Source of the DNA: Nectonema munidae
Taxonomy: Eukaryota > Nematomorpha > Nectonematoida > Nectonematidae
Length of the DNA stretch: 64,000 nucleotides
Assembly: GCA_030549495.1 (NCBI GenBank)
Contig: JAUIRK010001029.1
Location: 124,001 to 188,000 of the forward strand
Reading direction: 5' to 3'
Below the pieces are notes generated by a model. That model was not told where the DNA came from. It searched no databases and saw only the letters and a list, made by a program, of their open reading frames with translations. This document shows, piece by piece, positions 1 to 12,110 of the stretch; the first letter of the stretch is position 1; every line of letters starts with the position of its first letter. Position numbers and translations under genes: made by a program.

Positions 1-480
1 TTAACAAAAATTGAAAAAAAAATTTTCCGCGTATTTTTCTTGAATCTTACCAAAATTTAATTGTTGGCTTTTGCTCGCTTTGAAAACACTTTCGTACCTG
101 TTCAAAAGGAACGAATATAGAGATGTTCTGAAACATCTCTATGCCTTTTATATCTTGTTTTGAAAAATCAATCTTTATCCAGTTTTACAGTGAGTTAGTC
201 AAAAATTAGGCCAGACAAAATGTTTGACTGAGATATAATACTTACTTAACAAAGAATAATATAAATACTGTATTATTACAAAATATTGTTAGTACATCAT
301 TTTGATAAATCATTTAAGCTGGTAAAAATTTGTGGAAAAATGTTCTTTTCTATTCTAATAATAATTATATACAGTTAGCGGATAGTAGAAAAATGGAAAT
401 TATGAGTGATATATTTTATAGAACATGATATAAAGGATACTTGAGGGCACTTAAAAAGATAATACCAATTTGAAGTACTA
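1..480. other. AT-rich DNA, nothing recognised
   Basis: No long reading frame, repeat end or RNA gene is visible on either strand. Only short A/T runs are present. Confidence 0.6.
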
Positions 481-484
481 TGTA

Positions 485-970
485 AGTCAGGAGCGGATCT
501 AGAAATTGGCATTAGGGGGGCGGATTTTACTAAACTTGAACTCAAATTTGAAGCATATAAATTTAAGCTTTATCAAAATTTTTAAGCTATTTTTATCTTA
601 TCATATAAATAATGGTGTCAATATCCAATCGAATATCTCTGTGAACAAAAGGAAGAATGAGAGAATTAAAACGATCCTCATTCATTGAACCGCGAAGTGA
701 ATTGATGTGGTAAAACTTGATGTGTTTAAATAACAAATTTAGAAAAAAAATTTAATAATATAAAAGTAATAAGTGTCACACTTAACTATACGATTGAAAC
801 AAAAAACTTTTTAGGGCTTCTCACTTTAGAAAAAGATTGAATCTAAAAAACGAGTTTCAGAAGCCATCATAATACTTGAGTTCTACGAAAAGAATTAGAT
901 CAAGGAAAATTTTCAAGCAATTGGCAATGCAATTTTAAAGGGGGCGTACGTCGCATCCGCCCCCTTTAAA
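485..970. mobile_element. Possible MITE with GC-rich ends
   Basis: An AT-rich stretch is bounded by G/C-rich ends. The left end is AGGAGCGGATCTAGAAATT followed by a G run. The right end is GGGGGCGTACGTCGC then ATCCGCCCCC. The left motif resembles the GGCGGATCCAGAAATT end of the MITE at 59.1 kb. A TGTAAGT-like word flanks both sides but does not sit cleanly at 8 bp. The short reading frame inside (506-688) looks fortuitous. Confidence 0.35.
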
Positions 971-2411
971 TCCCTCAGTGTAAGTGTAGAATATTTAACG
1001 ATTAATTGGAGATAGAGTTGACTACCTCTAATCCGGAAATCACTGATTTGGACCTTCGTTAATCCGGGTCTTTGATTATTTCGGCAATCTTTAATTTAGT
1101 TAAATTATTGAATGATTGATTCAATTAACATCTGAGCTTCTGGAAGATTTAGAAAATAGAAGAACAACTAATGAGTATTTATATCTTGCAAGAAAAAGTA
1201 ATTAGAGAAAGATCAAAGCACCTAAAACAATAAGTTTAAAAGAAATGTTCAAAAATTGTCTACACCCAGTAGAATCATTACATCTGAAAATTAACTTACA
1301 AATTTTAATGTGCAATAATTTTTTTGTTGTACTTTTAGTATTAAACAGACATCTAACATTGAATTTTAGTTCGCGTTAAGTTTATACTAGGTGAAATTGA
1401 GAATGCAAAGTCTGGAATCCCAAGCATTCCGAATTAGTGATAGGCGACTGTACTACTAATGTATACTGATATTTGTTTACCAGATTTCAGCTGTATTGAT
1501 ATTATAGGCGAAACTACAAATAACTATTGATTCAAATTTAAATCCTCCTTTAGTTAACTCACTTATAGTATTTTATATAATTATGATTCTTTGTAGAAAT
1601 TTTTGAGTTTAGGAAAAATTCATTTAGTTAAATTTACAAAGTCTAGTAAATAAATATGAAAAATGTAGTCAAAAATCTTTGGAATTTAATATAAGAAGAG
1701 TCAAAAAATATGAAGAAAATCAAGATAAAAACTTTTATTGCTATATAATTAGAATAAAGTGACGGGTACAAGAAATAATACAGAATATATTATTTATACC
1801 ATACAAAATTTTAACCGATATCATAGTTGTAACAAAAGATTTTGTTGAAGAGTCCTTTGATGCGAACTTTTTACTTCTCTGCGTAATATACATGGATACA
1901 TATTTGGGCATGAACATCTGTCTTCACGATGGTCTTCTTACTTTTGTTAAATTTTTTTCGTGTAGTTTTCCATACCACCCAAGAGGTACTACATTTGTAC
2001 GATATTTTTTAAAGTGGTTTTTCCTTGAGCCCTTATCCACTCACTGAATCCTATAAAATTAGAAAATGTAAGTATAAATTGGAAAATTATTTCGAAAGTA
2101 CTCTTCTGGATTATGCTGAATCGTACTCTCTGGAATTGAAAACTGAATATTTCTTGGGAAAGGGATTCTTTTTCTGCTTCTTCTAATAAATCGTAGGATG
2201 CTTCTTTTTTCAATGAAGATCCTTCATCATCGTTGAGGAGGGAAACTATCACTAGATAGTCAAGATTAGAATAAACATTTTACGAAAAAAGAGAAAAAAA
2301 TTTTTTGTAAATTCTATTGGAAGTTTTGAAAGTGTTCTTTGCTTCCAACTTTAGTTTTGCCTTGAATGCTTCTTTGCCTTTTTCAATTTCTTTGTGGTTG
2401 CGTACCATACT
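971..2411. other. AT-rich DNA, nothing recognised
   Basis: About 1.4 kb with no supported gene. The minus-strand frame at 1989-2252 (87 codons) is low-complexity, resembles no family I know and has no clear splice context. Confidence 0.6.
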
Positions 2412-2418
2412 CCTCGGA

Positions 2419-2604
2419 TTGCGTAGCCAAAAAATGGAAGTTGGGGGGCATGCAAGGAATTTAGGGGGGCATGCAAGGAATTTAGGGGGGTAAGCATATT
2501 GAAAATAAAATTATTTGGGGGGGGGGGGGGGGGGGCAGAAAAGGTATTTGGGAGGGGGCACTGCCCCCCCCTCCCCCCCCCCCCCCTCTGGCTACGCCAC
2601 TGCC
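2419..2604. mobile_element. Short hAT-type MITE with long G and C runs
   Basis: The right end, read inward, is CAGTGGCGTAGCCAGAGGGG. The left end keeps only TGCGTAGCCA. The 7-bp word CCTCGGA flanks both sides and is the likely target duplication. The interior holds a 19-G run (2517-2535), a duplicated GGGGGGCATGCAAGGAATTTA segment (2444-2485) and a C7-T-C14 run. The end sequence is shared with the elements at 15.9, 22.8 and 53.5 kb. It codes for nothing. Confidence 0.7.
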
Positions 2605-2701
2605 TCGGAACTCTCTGTTCAGTATCTTTCTTTATATACAGTTTTCCTATTAAAAAGAAATAACAAAAAATCTCTACTATTGAATTTTTTTGTTAATTTA
2701 C

Positions 2702-5175
2702 TTAACCCTCAAACGTATATACGTAACTACAAAATGTAGTTTTAATTAGTTCAAATGTGGGTGAAAGAAATTGTTTATTACCCATTCAAAAAAACTTCAA
2801 GGCCGGTGTTAATTTTCCATTAATAGCCTTTTTGAAAAATTTCTCGAAAAAATTAGCAAAATTTGAATGACTGAAGCGATTTTTTGTTAAAGTGTAGGCG
2901 TTGATACATTTTGTAGAATACACATTTCTTATTTTGAGTACACTTGTTAGATTGAATTTCACTATTCAACTGTTATATTTGATTGATTTACAACTTTGAA
3001 TCTCCAATCGTTGTCTTATTCATTAATTTTTCTATATTGTTACTTTGTTTCTTTCCCACAGGTCACAACTTCGATTATTCTACTTATCTCATATTTATAA
3101 GTCCAAAGTTCTTCATTGAATATTTTTTTATTGAATTAATTTTTGTATGAAGCCTGAGAAAAGAATCTCTTTCAAATGAGCTTGTGCCTTACTTGAAATA
3201 GAAAAAGAAACAAATTTTGATTATTATGAAATGACGGAAGAAGAGGAGGCCCAAAAGCCTAAAGACAGTAATGTTTATGATATTAAAGGAGAAGCTAATG
3301 AGGATGAAGAAGATTCCAATTAAACCAGTGATTTGCAAGATGAGGGAGACATTGATGTATACTTGTCTATTTCAAATGATGATTTTTCTTCTTTTGATGA
3401 AAATGGTGATGATGATGATTATGATCATACTATACTTTCAACAAGCTAAAAAGTCGCCCGAAACATAAATGACGAGACACTGGCTAGTAATATTGAGAGG
3501 AATGGCGTTATATTTTCTCAAGTTGCTTTTCCTTCACAAATTCGCAGCAACAACATTATAAAGCAAAAACAGAGTGCATTGTGCAACCCAACTTCTGAAA
3601 TGGATGCTTTTTTGAAATATTGTTGGGTAGATATGTTTCTCTTTTGCTCAGAAACACAAATACAAAGGCAAAAGACTTAATTTGGCTTTATGAGCAAAAA
3701 CATAATAAATGGCCTCCTTATCCAATGATAATATTTTCTTATGATGAAATACTTTCTTTCTATGTTCTTTTCATAAGAGCAAGTGCAGATAGAGACAACA
3801 TGTTTTGCTTACAAGATTTATGGAAGCCAAATGACAGTAGACCTTTCTACAGGGCTAGTTGTGGTTATCAGCGTTTAAAAATTTTTCTTCGATGTCTTCG
3901 TTTCGATGATTTTAGAAACACAAAAAAAAGATAAAATAGCGGCATATAGAGAAATATAGGAAATGTTTGGAAGTAATCCAACTAGATTTATAATTCCAGA
4001 AGAGCTATTGACATTAGTCTATAGGCTATTGATGAGCAACTTTATGGGTATCGTGGAAAAATTCCTGGTGGCATTTTTGTGCCAAGAAAACCAAGAAAAT
4101 GCGGTTTAAAAATATTCTGGTTATGTGAGTCTAGTACTGGATTTGCGCTTTCCGCAGATATATAAACTGGTATAAATTTAGATGGACATCAAACTTGCTC
4201 AGAAAATTGTTCTGAAACTCACAAATCCATATTATTTCACTGATAGAGAGATAGTGACAGATAGATATTTCACAAATGGTATAGCTTGGAAAAGTAGGTT
4301 TAACTTTGCTAGGTAATTTGAATAAAAATAGGAAATGTGTTCCTCGTTTTTTAAAAAACATCAAAAATCAGGGTATCTTTTCAACATCATCTTTATACGA
4401 CCATACCAACAAAGTTTCTTACATTCCTAAAAAAGGCAAAAATGTTCTATTGCTTTCATCTTCACACTCAAAAATGAAAATTAGTCACCGTGATGATAAA
4501 AAGCCAGAAGTTATATTGGATTATAACAAAGGTAAAATTGGCGTAGACCTCATGGATTTAATTATTATTGAATAATTTTCAACAAGAAGAAAAACTAATA
4601 GATGGCCTCTTCTTCTCAACTTTAATGCTATTGATGCTTCTTGGTAAAAAGCCTAAATATTAATGCCCAAAAATGTATATACAAAGTATAGGAAAGATTT
4701 TTTAAAATCTCTTTTATTTCAACTTGCTGAAAAGTTCGTTTAGAAAATTTTAGACTTCCAAAGGATGTAAGAGAAGCAGCAACACTTGTTGGATTTATTG
4801 AAATTGAAAAAGCTGTAGTTAAAAGAAAAAACCGAATTACGCAAAACCTTTTCAGAATCATTGTAAGAAATCTTGTCGTTATATATGTCGTATTGTGATG
4901 TTGCTATATGCCCAGAACATCGTTACAAAGTAAAAGAAGATTTTTGTAACATATGTAAACAATAAAAAAGTAATATTTTTTATTTTCATTTCATGATTTT
5001 ATCATAATAAAATTTTTTTAATGATTTAATATATCTTTTTCTCTTTAGAAGAATGTATTTTGATTCAAATTTTTAATAAAAATAATAAAAAAATGATAAA
5101 TATTGTAATAACCATATACTAAACATAAACATGTCTTTAACAAAATAATTTTTTTGCTGTACTGTTGAGGGTACA
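2702..5175 (+). mobile_element. piggyBac-family DNA transposon, decayed copy
   Basis: About 2.5 kb, a usual length for piggyBac. The left end is TTAACCCTCAAACG. The right end, read inward, is TACCCTCAACAGTAC, where the TTAA target has decayed. The plus-strand transposase runs from 3229 to 4964. It keeps an acidic N-terminus, then a piggyBac core containing IDEQLYGYRG (first catalytic Asp), VTDRYFTN (second) and KIGVDLMD (third), and a Cys/His-rich tail ending FCNICKQ-stop. Several stops (for example near 3319 and 3448) and frame changes (near 3620, 3930 and 4310) interrupt it, so it cannot be active. The TTAA preference and Asp triad follow from the family. Confidence 0.85.
3229..4964 (+). 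pseudogene. piggyBac transposase pseudogene
   Basis: DDE-type cut-and-paste transposase, nuclear, about 570 codons originally. The N-terminus from the ATG at 3229 (MTEEEEAQKPKDSNV) is rich in Asp/Glu, as in intact relatives. The central part (3620-3934) contains WPPYPMIIFSYDEI and CLRFDDF. A later piece (4306-4575) carries the third catalytic Asp. The last ~35 codons form the Cys-rich zinc-binding tail, CDVAICPEHRY to CNICKQ. At least two in-frame stops and three frame changes show long decay. The acidic N-terminus survives as readable sequence, so it is an old degraded insertion, not a host-adopted gene. Confidence 0.85.
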
Positions 5176-6624
5176 TATATATATTAAACCTTTTTTTTAT
5201 ATACTAATCAATAAAAAATTATAATTTAGCCAGTATGAAAAAATCATATTTTTGAAATTCATTGGAGTTTAGTTGTTCTGTTCCGGGACGCAAAATTCCC
5301 TCGAAAAGCTGAAAATTGCCTCAGTTTATAAACCTTTTTAAATGCATAAAAACCTAAATGTTTCTAAACTCTAAACAGACTTTTCAAATTTTAAACAGCT
5401 TTTAGTTCTGTTGAAATGTAGGATTAAAATGTATGTCAAAGATTAAACAAATTATTTCACATTTTATATTTTTATTATGTTTTCGGGCATTTTATGCGTG
5501 TATTTTATTAAAATTTCATCACGAACTTTCTATCGGAATCGAGCGGAATCCCCTGTTATCATCAGGAATCTCTATAAATTTCAAATCATTGATGAAAGTT
5601 GTTTTTCAAACTGTATATGCATATTTTATCGAAATTTGATAAATCCGTACCTTCATTTGGAACTCTAAAACAAAATTGAGTGAAAATATTATAAGTTTTC
5701 GTTGCTTTGGTTTTTTTTTGATTGTAATATCATTGAATTAAAAAAATCTAACAAAACTAATTCCGCTTACATTTGATAGTTAGCTAAAGTGAACAAATCA
5801 ATTACCCAGCTTATTGTTTTGTTTCTTTCTACTTAAATCAATACTCTAGTTTAATAATATGTATATACTTGAAAAAACAAAAAATCCAAATATGAAAATA
5901 ACATCTCCCACGAAATCTCACTACCCATTCAAAGTCTTTTCATGATAAGGATGCGTGTGAATAGTAAACGTAAAATCATCGCATATCAAGTCAAACGGTA
6001 GTCCTAAAAAGTGTAGATTTCAAATGATTGAGCCAATAGAAAATGCTCAATAAAAATAAGAACTTTTTGCATCAGGAGAAATTATTTTCTAAAATCAGGA
6101 AAATGTTACTGAATAAGTATAAGATTAAAAAATATGCAATTAAAGAAAACAAAATTGATATAAATTCCCAGGCATTTAATGAAAAATATAATAGAATGCT
6201 TTTACGACAAATAAGGTGAATCGAAAATGAATCGGAAACTTCTTACTCAAAATATCAAGGAAAACACTTTTAAAACTTTTTGAATATATAGCTTCTACCT
6301 ACATACTGTATTTTAGCGAAAAGAAGAAAATGTTAAAAATAGAAAGCTTTCTAAATGTACCGGAAACACAAGTTATATAAATTTGAGTTTCCGAAAACTA
6401 ATCTAGCAGAAACAAGAAATGAGTTTAGATAACATGTTTCATTAAATGTGAGTTTTAAGTACTTCGAGTACATATAACTTTAACTTAAAGTGAAACTTTA
6501 AATTTATTTATTTATAAACACATGGTGAAATGATGAGGAAAATAAACAAGACTTGAGATAGTAGCTTCTATTGTCTATATCTATTTTCACATTAAATAGC
6601 AATAGTAGAGAGCTTCTCAGTTTA
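5176..6624. other. AT-rich DNA, nothing recognised
   Basis: Two overlapping short frames at 5433-5668 are AT-biased and unlike any family I know. No splice-bounded exon, repeat end or RNA gene is visible. Confidence 0.55.
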
Positions 6625-6933
6625 ACAGGACGTGGTCGATATCGACCCCCTGGTGTCGATGAGAGTATTCTAGGGGTCGATTACCACATAGAGGTTGTTA
6701 TGTTATCGATATAATCAATTAAATTATTAGTATATAAACTTAGTATTAGTATATAAACAAAGAATAAAATATTATTTTATATACTATTATTTTAAAGCTA
6801 AATTTCGCATATTATTGCTCATCATCAGAAATTCAAAAAATGATTTCATATTTTTATAAACTTGTCTAGGGATCGAGGAGAAGGCAAACAATCTATGAAA
6901 GGCCGATGGGTTCATAAGTTTGAGGACCCCTGC
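6625..6933. mobile_element. hAT-type repeat relic
   Basis: The right end, read inward, is CAGGGGTCCTCAAACTTATG, the classic hAT terminus form. The left side carries CGTGGTCGATATCGACCCCC followed by GGTGTCGATGAGAG and an echo, AGGGGTCGATTACCAC. This arrangement is typical of hAT non-autonomous elements. I could not find a matching 8-bp target duplication, so the left boundary is uncertain. Confidence 0.45.
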
Positions 6934-7752
6934 TCTATACCCTTTCTAACACAGAAGGAAAGAATGTGTGATGTAATGCCTGTTCATCATCACCAACAGC
7001 TCTTTTGCTCAATTTCTGATCTCAACAGCTCTATCGCACAATTCATTCCCACAAATGATGTGAGAGTTGTCTATGTCAAGTCTTACGTGTCTTGTTTTAT
7101 CAGCGTGTGTCAATCTTATTAATGCATCATTACGATTGGGCAAATAGAGAAGATATGTCTATGATCAAATGCAAAAAAATAAAAATGTTTTTCTGATCGT
7201 GTTACAATTCACTGTAAATTATATCAAAAATATATAAAATTTAGGAAACAAATCTCATCAAACGCCCCCCTTAGTGCCCTTTGACATAAACGCCCAAAAT
7301 AAAATTATAAAGCCTCCCTTTGGAGGAGGCGGTAATGCCCAGGTGGGAACCCCTGCTGTATATGAAAATACTAGGAAATGTATTTTTTATTTATGTGCCA
7401 TTTTATATTTATTTTATATGCGTCATTTTTTCCGTTCAATTTATCCCTGTTTCAAATTACTTTAGTCAATTTTTTCTAAAATCAAAACTTTGTGAACATC
7501 TACTGGAGAATATTCAACACCCAAATATAAAAATAGAACTTATAAGAAAGTCCAAAGAAACTAACATAATAAAGTCATAACAACGAGACAATAGAATGTT
7601 AAAATTATGAAGATAAGTAAATCACGATTATGACCTTCAAATTTTTTTCCCACAAATGAATGTGTTCCTCAAAAATTTTCCCCTCGTTCACTTTTCAAAT
7701 ATAGGGAGGAGGAACTCAAAAAATCATTTAGATTATATTTTTGATATTATTT
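6934..7752. other. No gene; one possible repeat end
   Basis: Mostly AT-rich. A G/C-rich patch at 7263-7355 (CCTCCCTTTGGAGGAGGCGG, then GGTGGGAACCCCTGCTG) looks like a decayed hAT terminus. The two overlapping frames at 7274-7580 arise from this patch and are not convincing genes. Confidence 0.45.
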
Positions 7753-7932
7753 TCAAAATGCATCAATCAAAGCACTATCAGTAATAGCATAGGTAGATGC
7801 AGACGGTAATCGGAAAAAGACGTACACTGGAAAAAGCCGTCCAGGAAGAAAGTTAATGCTAGGGTGTGAAACAACATTCCAAGTAATGAGATTCCACATG
7901 CCTGTACGTAATATAGCTCGCTCGCTACTTGC
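7753..7932 (-). CDS. Exon-like reading frame, unrecognised product
   Basis: On the minus strand a pyrimidine-poor but usable acceptor (TATATGTATAGCAG) at about 7942 precedes a 60-codon frame. Its composition is protein-like: it contains ERAILRTGMWNLITW, HPSINFLPGRLFPVYVFFRL and SASTYAITDSALIDAF, then a stop. Codon third positions are mixed, unlike the AT-only chance frames nearby. I cannot name the family. No donor is visible, so it would be a terminal exon or a broken copy. A 25-bp stretch of it (GGAAAAAGACGTACACTGG and on) recurs inverted at 8109-8133, so it may instead be part of a repeat. Confidence 0.3.
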   Translation of the reverse strand, partial: ASSERAILRTGMWNLITWNVVSHPSINFLPGRLFPVYVFFRLPSASTYAITDSALIDAF

Positions 7933-8135
7933 AATCTCTAACATCTGCTATACATATATACACAGTATGAGTATTTATATTGAAAACTTCAGATATTATT
8001 TGAAAAGAAAAGGTAAGTTTTATTTCAATTTTTATTTTTTGATGGTGCAATTTTGTATATGAATAGGTGATTCTACTGAAACTTATGTATGCACAATGAA
8101 TACAATCTTTTTCCAGTGGACGTCTTTTTCCTAGA
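7813..8135. repeat. Inverted repeat pair, arms of about 25 bp
   Basis: The left arm GGAAAAAGACGTACACTGG at 7813 is matched, inverted and with one mismatch, by CCAGTGGACGTCTTTTTCC ending near 8130. Similarity continues weakly outward. The pair could be MITE ends, or a partial inverted copy of the exon-like frame that includes the left arm. Confidence 0.5.
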
Positions 8136-8159
8136 ACCGTTGCAGACAGTCTTCTCAGG

Positions 8160-9580
8160 GATCGAATATAGAAAATATTTAGATATGTTTACTATCGTAT
8201 TTTCTCTGTTTATAATCAAGAATTAATGAGTATGATATATCTTAAGCACTACAGAAGTGAAATAACTGAATCCATTTTCGTATAATATAATGTGACCGCA
8301 CTAAAGTAACTAGAGTACAAACACACACTGAACGAAATATGTAAACTAAGAATAGCAATTGTTAATAAAAAAAATAAAATGTCTACGAAAAGTAACGAAA
8401 CGCCAAAGGGTACAATTTTCGGCTTCAGTGGACACTATGGTCCCATTGAAGTATTATTAAATTAGAGGTAGAGCATTCAGAAAAGTTCGCTAAAAATAAT
8501 TCAAATGCTCTTCAAAGGGACGAGAGAAACGAAATAGGCGAATTGAAGGACAGTAAAACATAACCACCACCATGCACCATCATATCGAAGGCGAAGAAGA
8601 AACGTTTATATGTTCATGATAGGCATTGAATGAAGATTCATATTATTTACGCTTTTTATTGATTCTTCAATCCGACATATTCATTTCTCTCCTCTGTTTC
8701 TTCGTACTCAATTATTATTATTATTTATCTTTGTGCTAGGTTTCTAATTTGTTGGTAATGACGAGTTATCTCCTTCATTGATCTCACAGCATCATCTGGT
8801 ATGTCGTTTTGACATTTTTTCTCAGTAATTAATTTCTTTATCATTATGTTATATACTCTACGCGTAGAAAGGCGTATCGTATCTTTCATAAGAGTCGTTT
8901 GAAGTGTTCAAATTTTTATCGAATCTTCCACATTACTCCGTAACACCTTTATTATTTTTCTCGATCATTTTGAAAGTGTTTTTCTATTTCATTTCATGCA
9001 GTTGTTTTTTTTTAAGTTTTCGCGCATTACTCCCAATCTACCACACCCTATGTAATATCCCCTTTCTTATTTTGCTAAATCGTATTTTATTTTATTATCA
9101 TCCTGTTGAACATTCCTTAGATTTTTTTTACTGTTTTCAAAAGTTACAACCTTTTTATTACCATTCCTTTTTAAATCTCTTACTTCTCCACAACACTCCA
9201 ATATTCCTAAATTCCAATCATGAAAAAAGTAAGATTTTAGTCTTTTTCAAAGAGCTTTAAATGAAAACTCATAAATATGAGGATTTTGTGCAAAAGCCGT
9301 ACAAAAAGTGACCAAAAATGTTTTAAAAAGCATGTTCATGAAATGAAATTCATTCAGGAGTTGAAAGGAAGATAGAATTTCTATCAGTGGCGTATATTCA
9401 GTGTGGGTAACCTGTGTCCACCACATACAGTAATGTCTAGTTTGTGTAAACACTTTTTTTATCATGCCTTATCTGAGATCCGTCTACTTGTAATATAAGA
9501 TAATAAGTTTGATATCATTATGTGACTATTGGGTAATCGTTTATTCTCTAAAGCAGTGTCTGCTAAACGGTGTGCCGTCT
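8160..9580 (+). repeat. Diverged segmental duplication, copy 1
   Basis: Matches 10665-12030 in the same orientation. Landmarks occur in the same order in both copies: ATATAGAAAATATTTAGA, AACGAAACGCCAAA, TTTTTATTGATT, GACGAGTTAT, GCATCATCTGGTA, CCACAACACTCCA, CTAAATTCCAATCA, TTTAGTCTTTTTC, and finally TTGGGTAATCGTTT with GCTAAACGGTGTGC. Small indels and many substitutions separate them. The 118-codon frame at 8904-9260 lies inside and is not conserved as a frame in the other copy, so it is not called a gene. Confidence 0.8.
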
Positions 9581-9700
9581 AATTGAATTTTTAACTCAAG
9601 ACAAATTTTTTTTCCTAAAATATTTTGTTTTAGGTTTTGAATGTAAAGTTTATAATAATGGCGATTCTCCATCAAACTATTTTTTGCTTATAAAAAAGTG
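9560..9700. mobile_element. hAT-type terminus inside duplication
   Basis: GCAGTGTCTGCTAAACGGTG followed by TGCCG resembles the hAT end CAGNGnnTCnnAAnnGTGTGCCG. The same end occurs at 12000 in the second copy, where it leads toward a hAT transposase relic. This copy follows with AACTCAAGACAAATTTT and so supplies a site without the palindromic MITE found at 12.1 kb. Confidence 0.5.
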
Positions 9701-10479
9701 ACCCTTTTTCCTGAGCCAAAGAAGAAAGATCCATCAAATTTTGCTACCTAAAATTAAATTTTATCGCTTCACCCACAAATTATTCTATAAAAAATCTTCT
9801 TAAAATTTTTTTAATAACCTTCATCAAATTATTCTAATCTTTTTAAATAATATAAATGTTATTGATAATTTAAAAATAAATGATTATTATTATTTTGATT
9901 ATACTGAAATAAAAAGCTTTAAAAATGAAATGTTTAACCAGTTGTAATTTTGCATTTTGTATTTTAATGAAAATGGTCAAAACCAGTTAAAAAGAGGGTT
10001 TGAATAAGCAATTTTCAAGACTATAGCTAGTTTATATCCCTAAAGTACATTTTTCAAATGATAACTTTTTGAATTTTGATTTGAATGACTTAAAATTTTA
10101 ACACAATTTTAATTTTCACATTTAAAATGAAAGATAATGTAAACTAGTTATAATAAAAACAATAAACCGTTAAAAAAATTATAAAAGAATATCACCTGAA
10201 AATATCAAACATGTTTTATAAACAAATTCAAATTCTTGAAAGTCTAGCAGAATACAAGAATAAAACTTTGAAAAAAATATAAATGATAGTTTTCAAATGG
10301 AAGGCAAAAAAACATAATTAAGTTTTATGCTATTCAGTTATAATCTCGTGTTGGTTGGCTGCCTTAGACGGGTCAAAATCTTTCTTCGCTCTCTTTTCCT
10401 CTCTATCGAAAATCTATTTCTATGCGCTCCTATCGAATCAAAATTCAATAAGAGATATAGGAAATTTAGTTGGAATTGA
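9701..10479. other. AT-rich DNA, nothing recognised
   Basis: Long A/T runs, no reading frame above background and no repeat ends seen. Confidence 0.55.
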
Positions 10480-10645
10480 AATTTTAATCAAATTTGTGGT
10501 TTATGTCTGAACGTTGTCTCTAGAAATATTTTCCAAATTTAAGAATGAATATGTTTTTATATCGAATCTACCATACTGATTTCATTTTTGGACTCAGTTT
10601 TTGCACTTGTATTCGATAACTATTCAAATCCCCGCTTGCAAAATC
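10480..10645 (+). repeat. Lone monomer of the ~145-bp satellite
   Basis: AATCAAATTTGTGGTTTATG, then AAATATGTTTTTATAT and CATTTTTGGACTCAG, follow in the same order and spacing as in each unit of the satellite at 17.7-18.6 kb. It sits alone about 7 kb from the array, immediately before duplication copy 2. Confidence 0.7.
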
Positions 10646-10664
10646 CATGAAAAAGATTTTGACT

Positions 10665-12030
10665 TGGAATCTAATATAGAAAATATTTAGACTATCGTAT
10701 CAAAAATATGCCAGAATTAGCGTACAAACACGAAAAATAACGAAACGCCAAAAGCTACAACTTTCGGATTCAATGGACACTTCTTCTACACCTTGTCCCC
10801 AAGTTGGGGCTCGGTGACCATGATTGATCTTGAGCCATTATTGTTTTTGATCATGGCATTTTAATTGAAGCGTAGTTTTATAGCCGGATGATCTTTCTGA
10901 CGCCAATTAAATGGACACTATAATCCTATAAAAAGAAATAGAGCAGGGACGAGATAAATAAGAAATAATAGCGATTAATTGATAGGCGATGAATAAAGGT
11001 TGATATCATTGACGCTTTTTATTGATTTTTCAATCCGAATTTGATATTCATTTTCTCTGTCTGTTCTTACTCAATTATTATTTATCTTTGTGTTATGACG
11101 AGTTATATCCATCATTGATCTGATGGCATCATCTGGTAAGTCGTTTGATATCTTCTCTTCTCAGTAATTAATTTCTTGCGCTTGATATATTATTCCACGT
11201 ATCCTTTACGTGTAGAAAGGGGCAACTTTTTATCGAATCTTCCATATTACTCCCTAATTACTTCAATTATTTTTCTCAATTTCATGCAGTTTTTTTTTAA
11301 GTTTTTCACGTGAACTCCCAGTCCACCACACTCTCACCTTTGTTATTTTGCTAATTCATTCTAAAGTTGTTTATTCATCTATTTTATTTTATTATCCTGT
11401 TAAACACTTTTTTGATTTTTTACTGTTTTTCAAAGTTCAATACAAGCCTTTTCGGACCGTTACACCTTTTGCATTACCACCGTATTTTAAATCTCTACTT
11501 TTCCACAACACTCCATTATCGCTAAATTCCAATCAAGCAAAAAGTAAGGTTTTAGTCTTTTTCAAATGAAAACTCAAATATGAGGAGTGCGTGTAAAAGT
11601 GATCTAAGACGTTTTAAAAGCATGTTCATGAAATCAAAATGTCAATTTCGTTGAAAGTGATAGCTTTGTTTGAATATAGAATTTCTAAAGTGACGTATAT
11701 ACGGAGTGTGGTAACACTTGTCCACCACATACGGTAATGTCTAGTCTATGTAGACAATTTGTTATTACTACATACCTTATGTGGGGTCTATCTACTTGTT
11801 ATAATATAAGATATACATTCAAGTTTGACTGATCATTGAAGAAGAAGAAGAAAATTTTATTGATAAAACAAAACAGTTAATAGAAATAATTACAAGGAAA
11901 TATAAATATTTACAAGAAAATATAAACATTTTTAAAAAGAGAAAAGTCAAAGGGACACTTATAGCAGTCATAATATTGGGTAATCGTTTTTCCTCTAAAG
12001 CAGTATCTGCTAAACGGTGTGCGGTGAGAA
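10665..12030 (+). repeat. Diverged segmental duplication, copy 2
   Basis: Second copy of the 8160-9580 unit. It has an extra AT-rich insert near 11835-11960 that includes a GAAGAAGAAGAAGAAAATTT stretch. The frame at 11348-11569 covers the same stretch as the frame at 8904-9260 of copy 1 but differs in length and indels, as expected of non-coding repeats. Confidence 0.8.
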
Positions 12031-12110
12031 ATTGATATTGTACCGCGAAGTTTTTTTTGAAAACTAATAGATATAATAAAAATTTTAACTCAAGACAAAT
12101 TTTATTTATG

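Noticed and set aside
8904-9260. 118-codon frame, hydrophobic, possible membrane protein
   Set aside because: The duplicate at 11.35-11.57 kb does not keep the frame, and hydrophobicity follows from T-richness.
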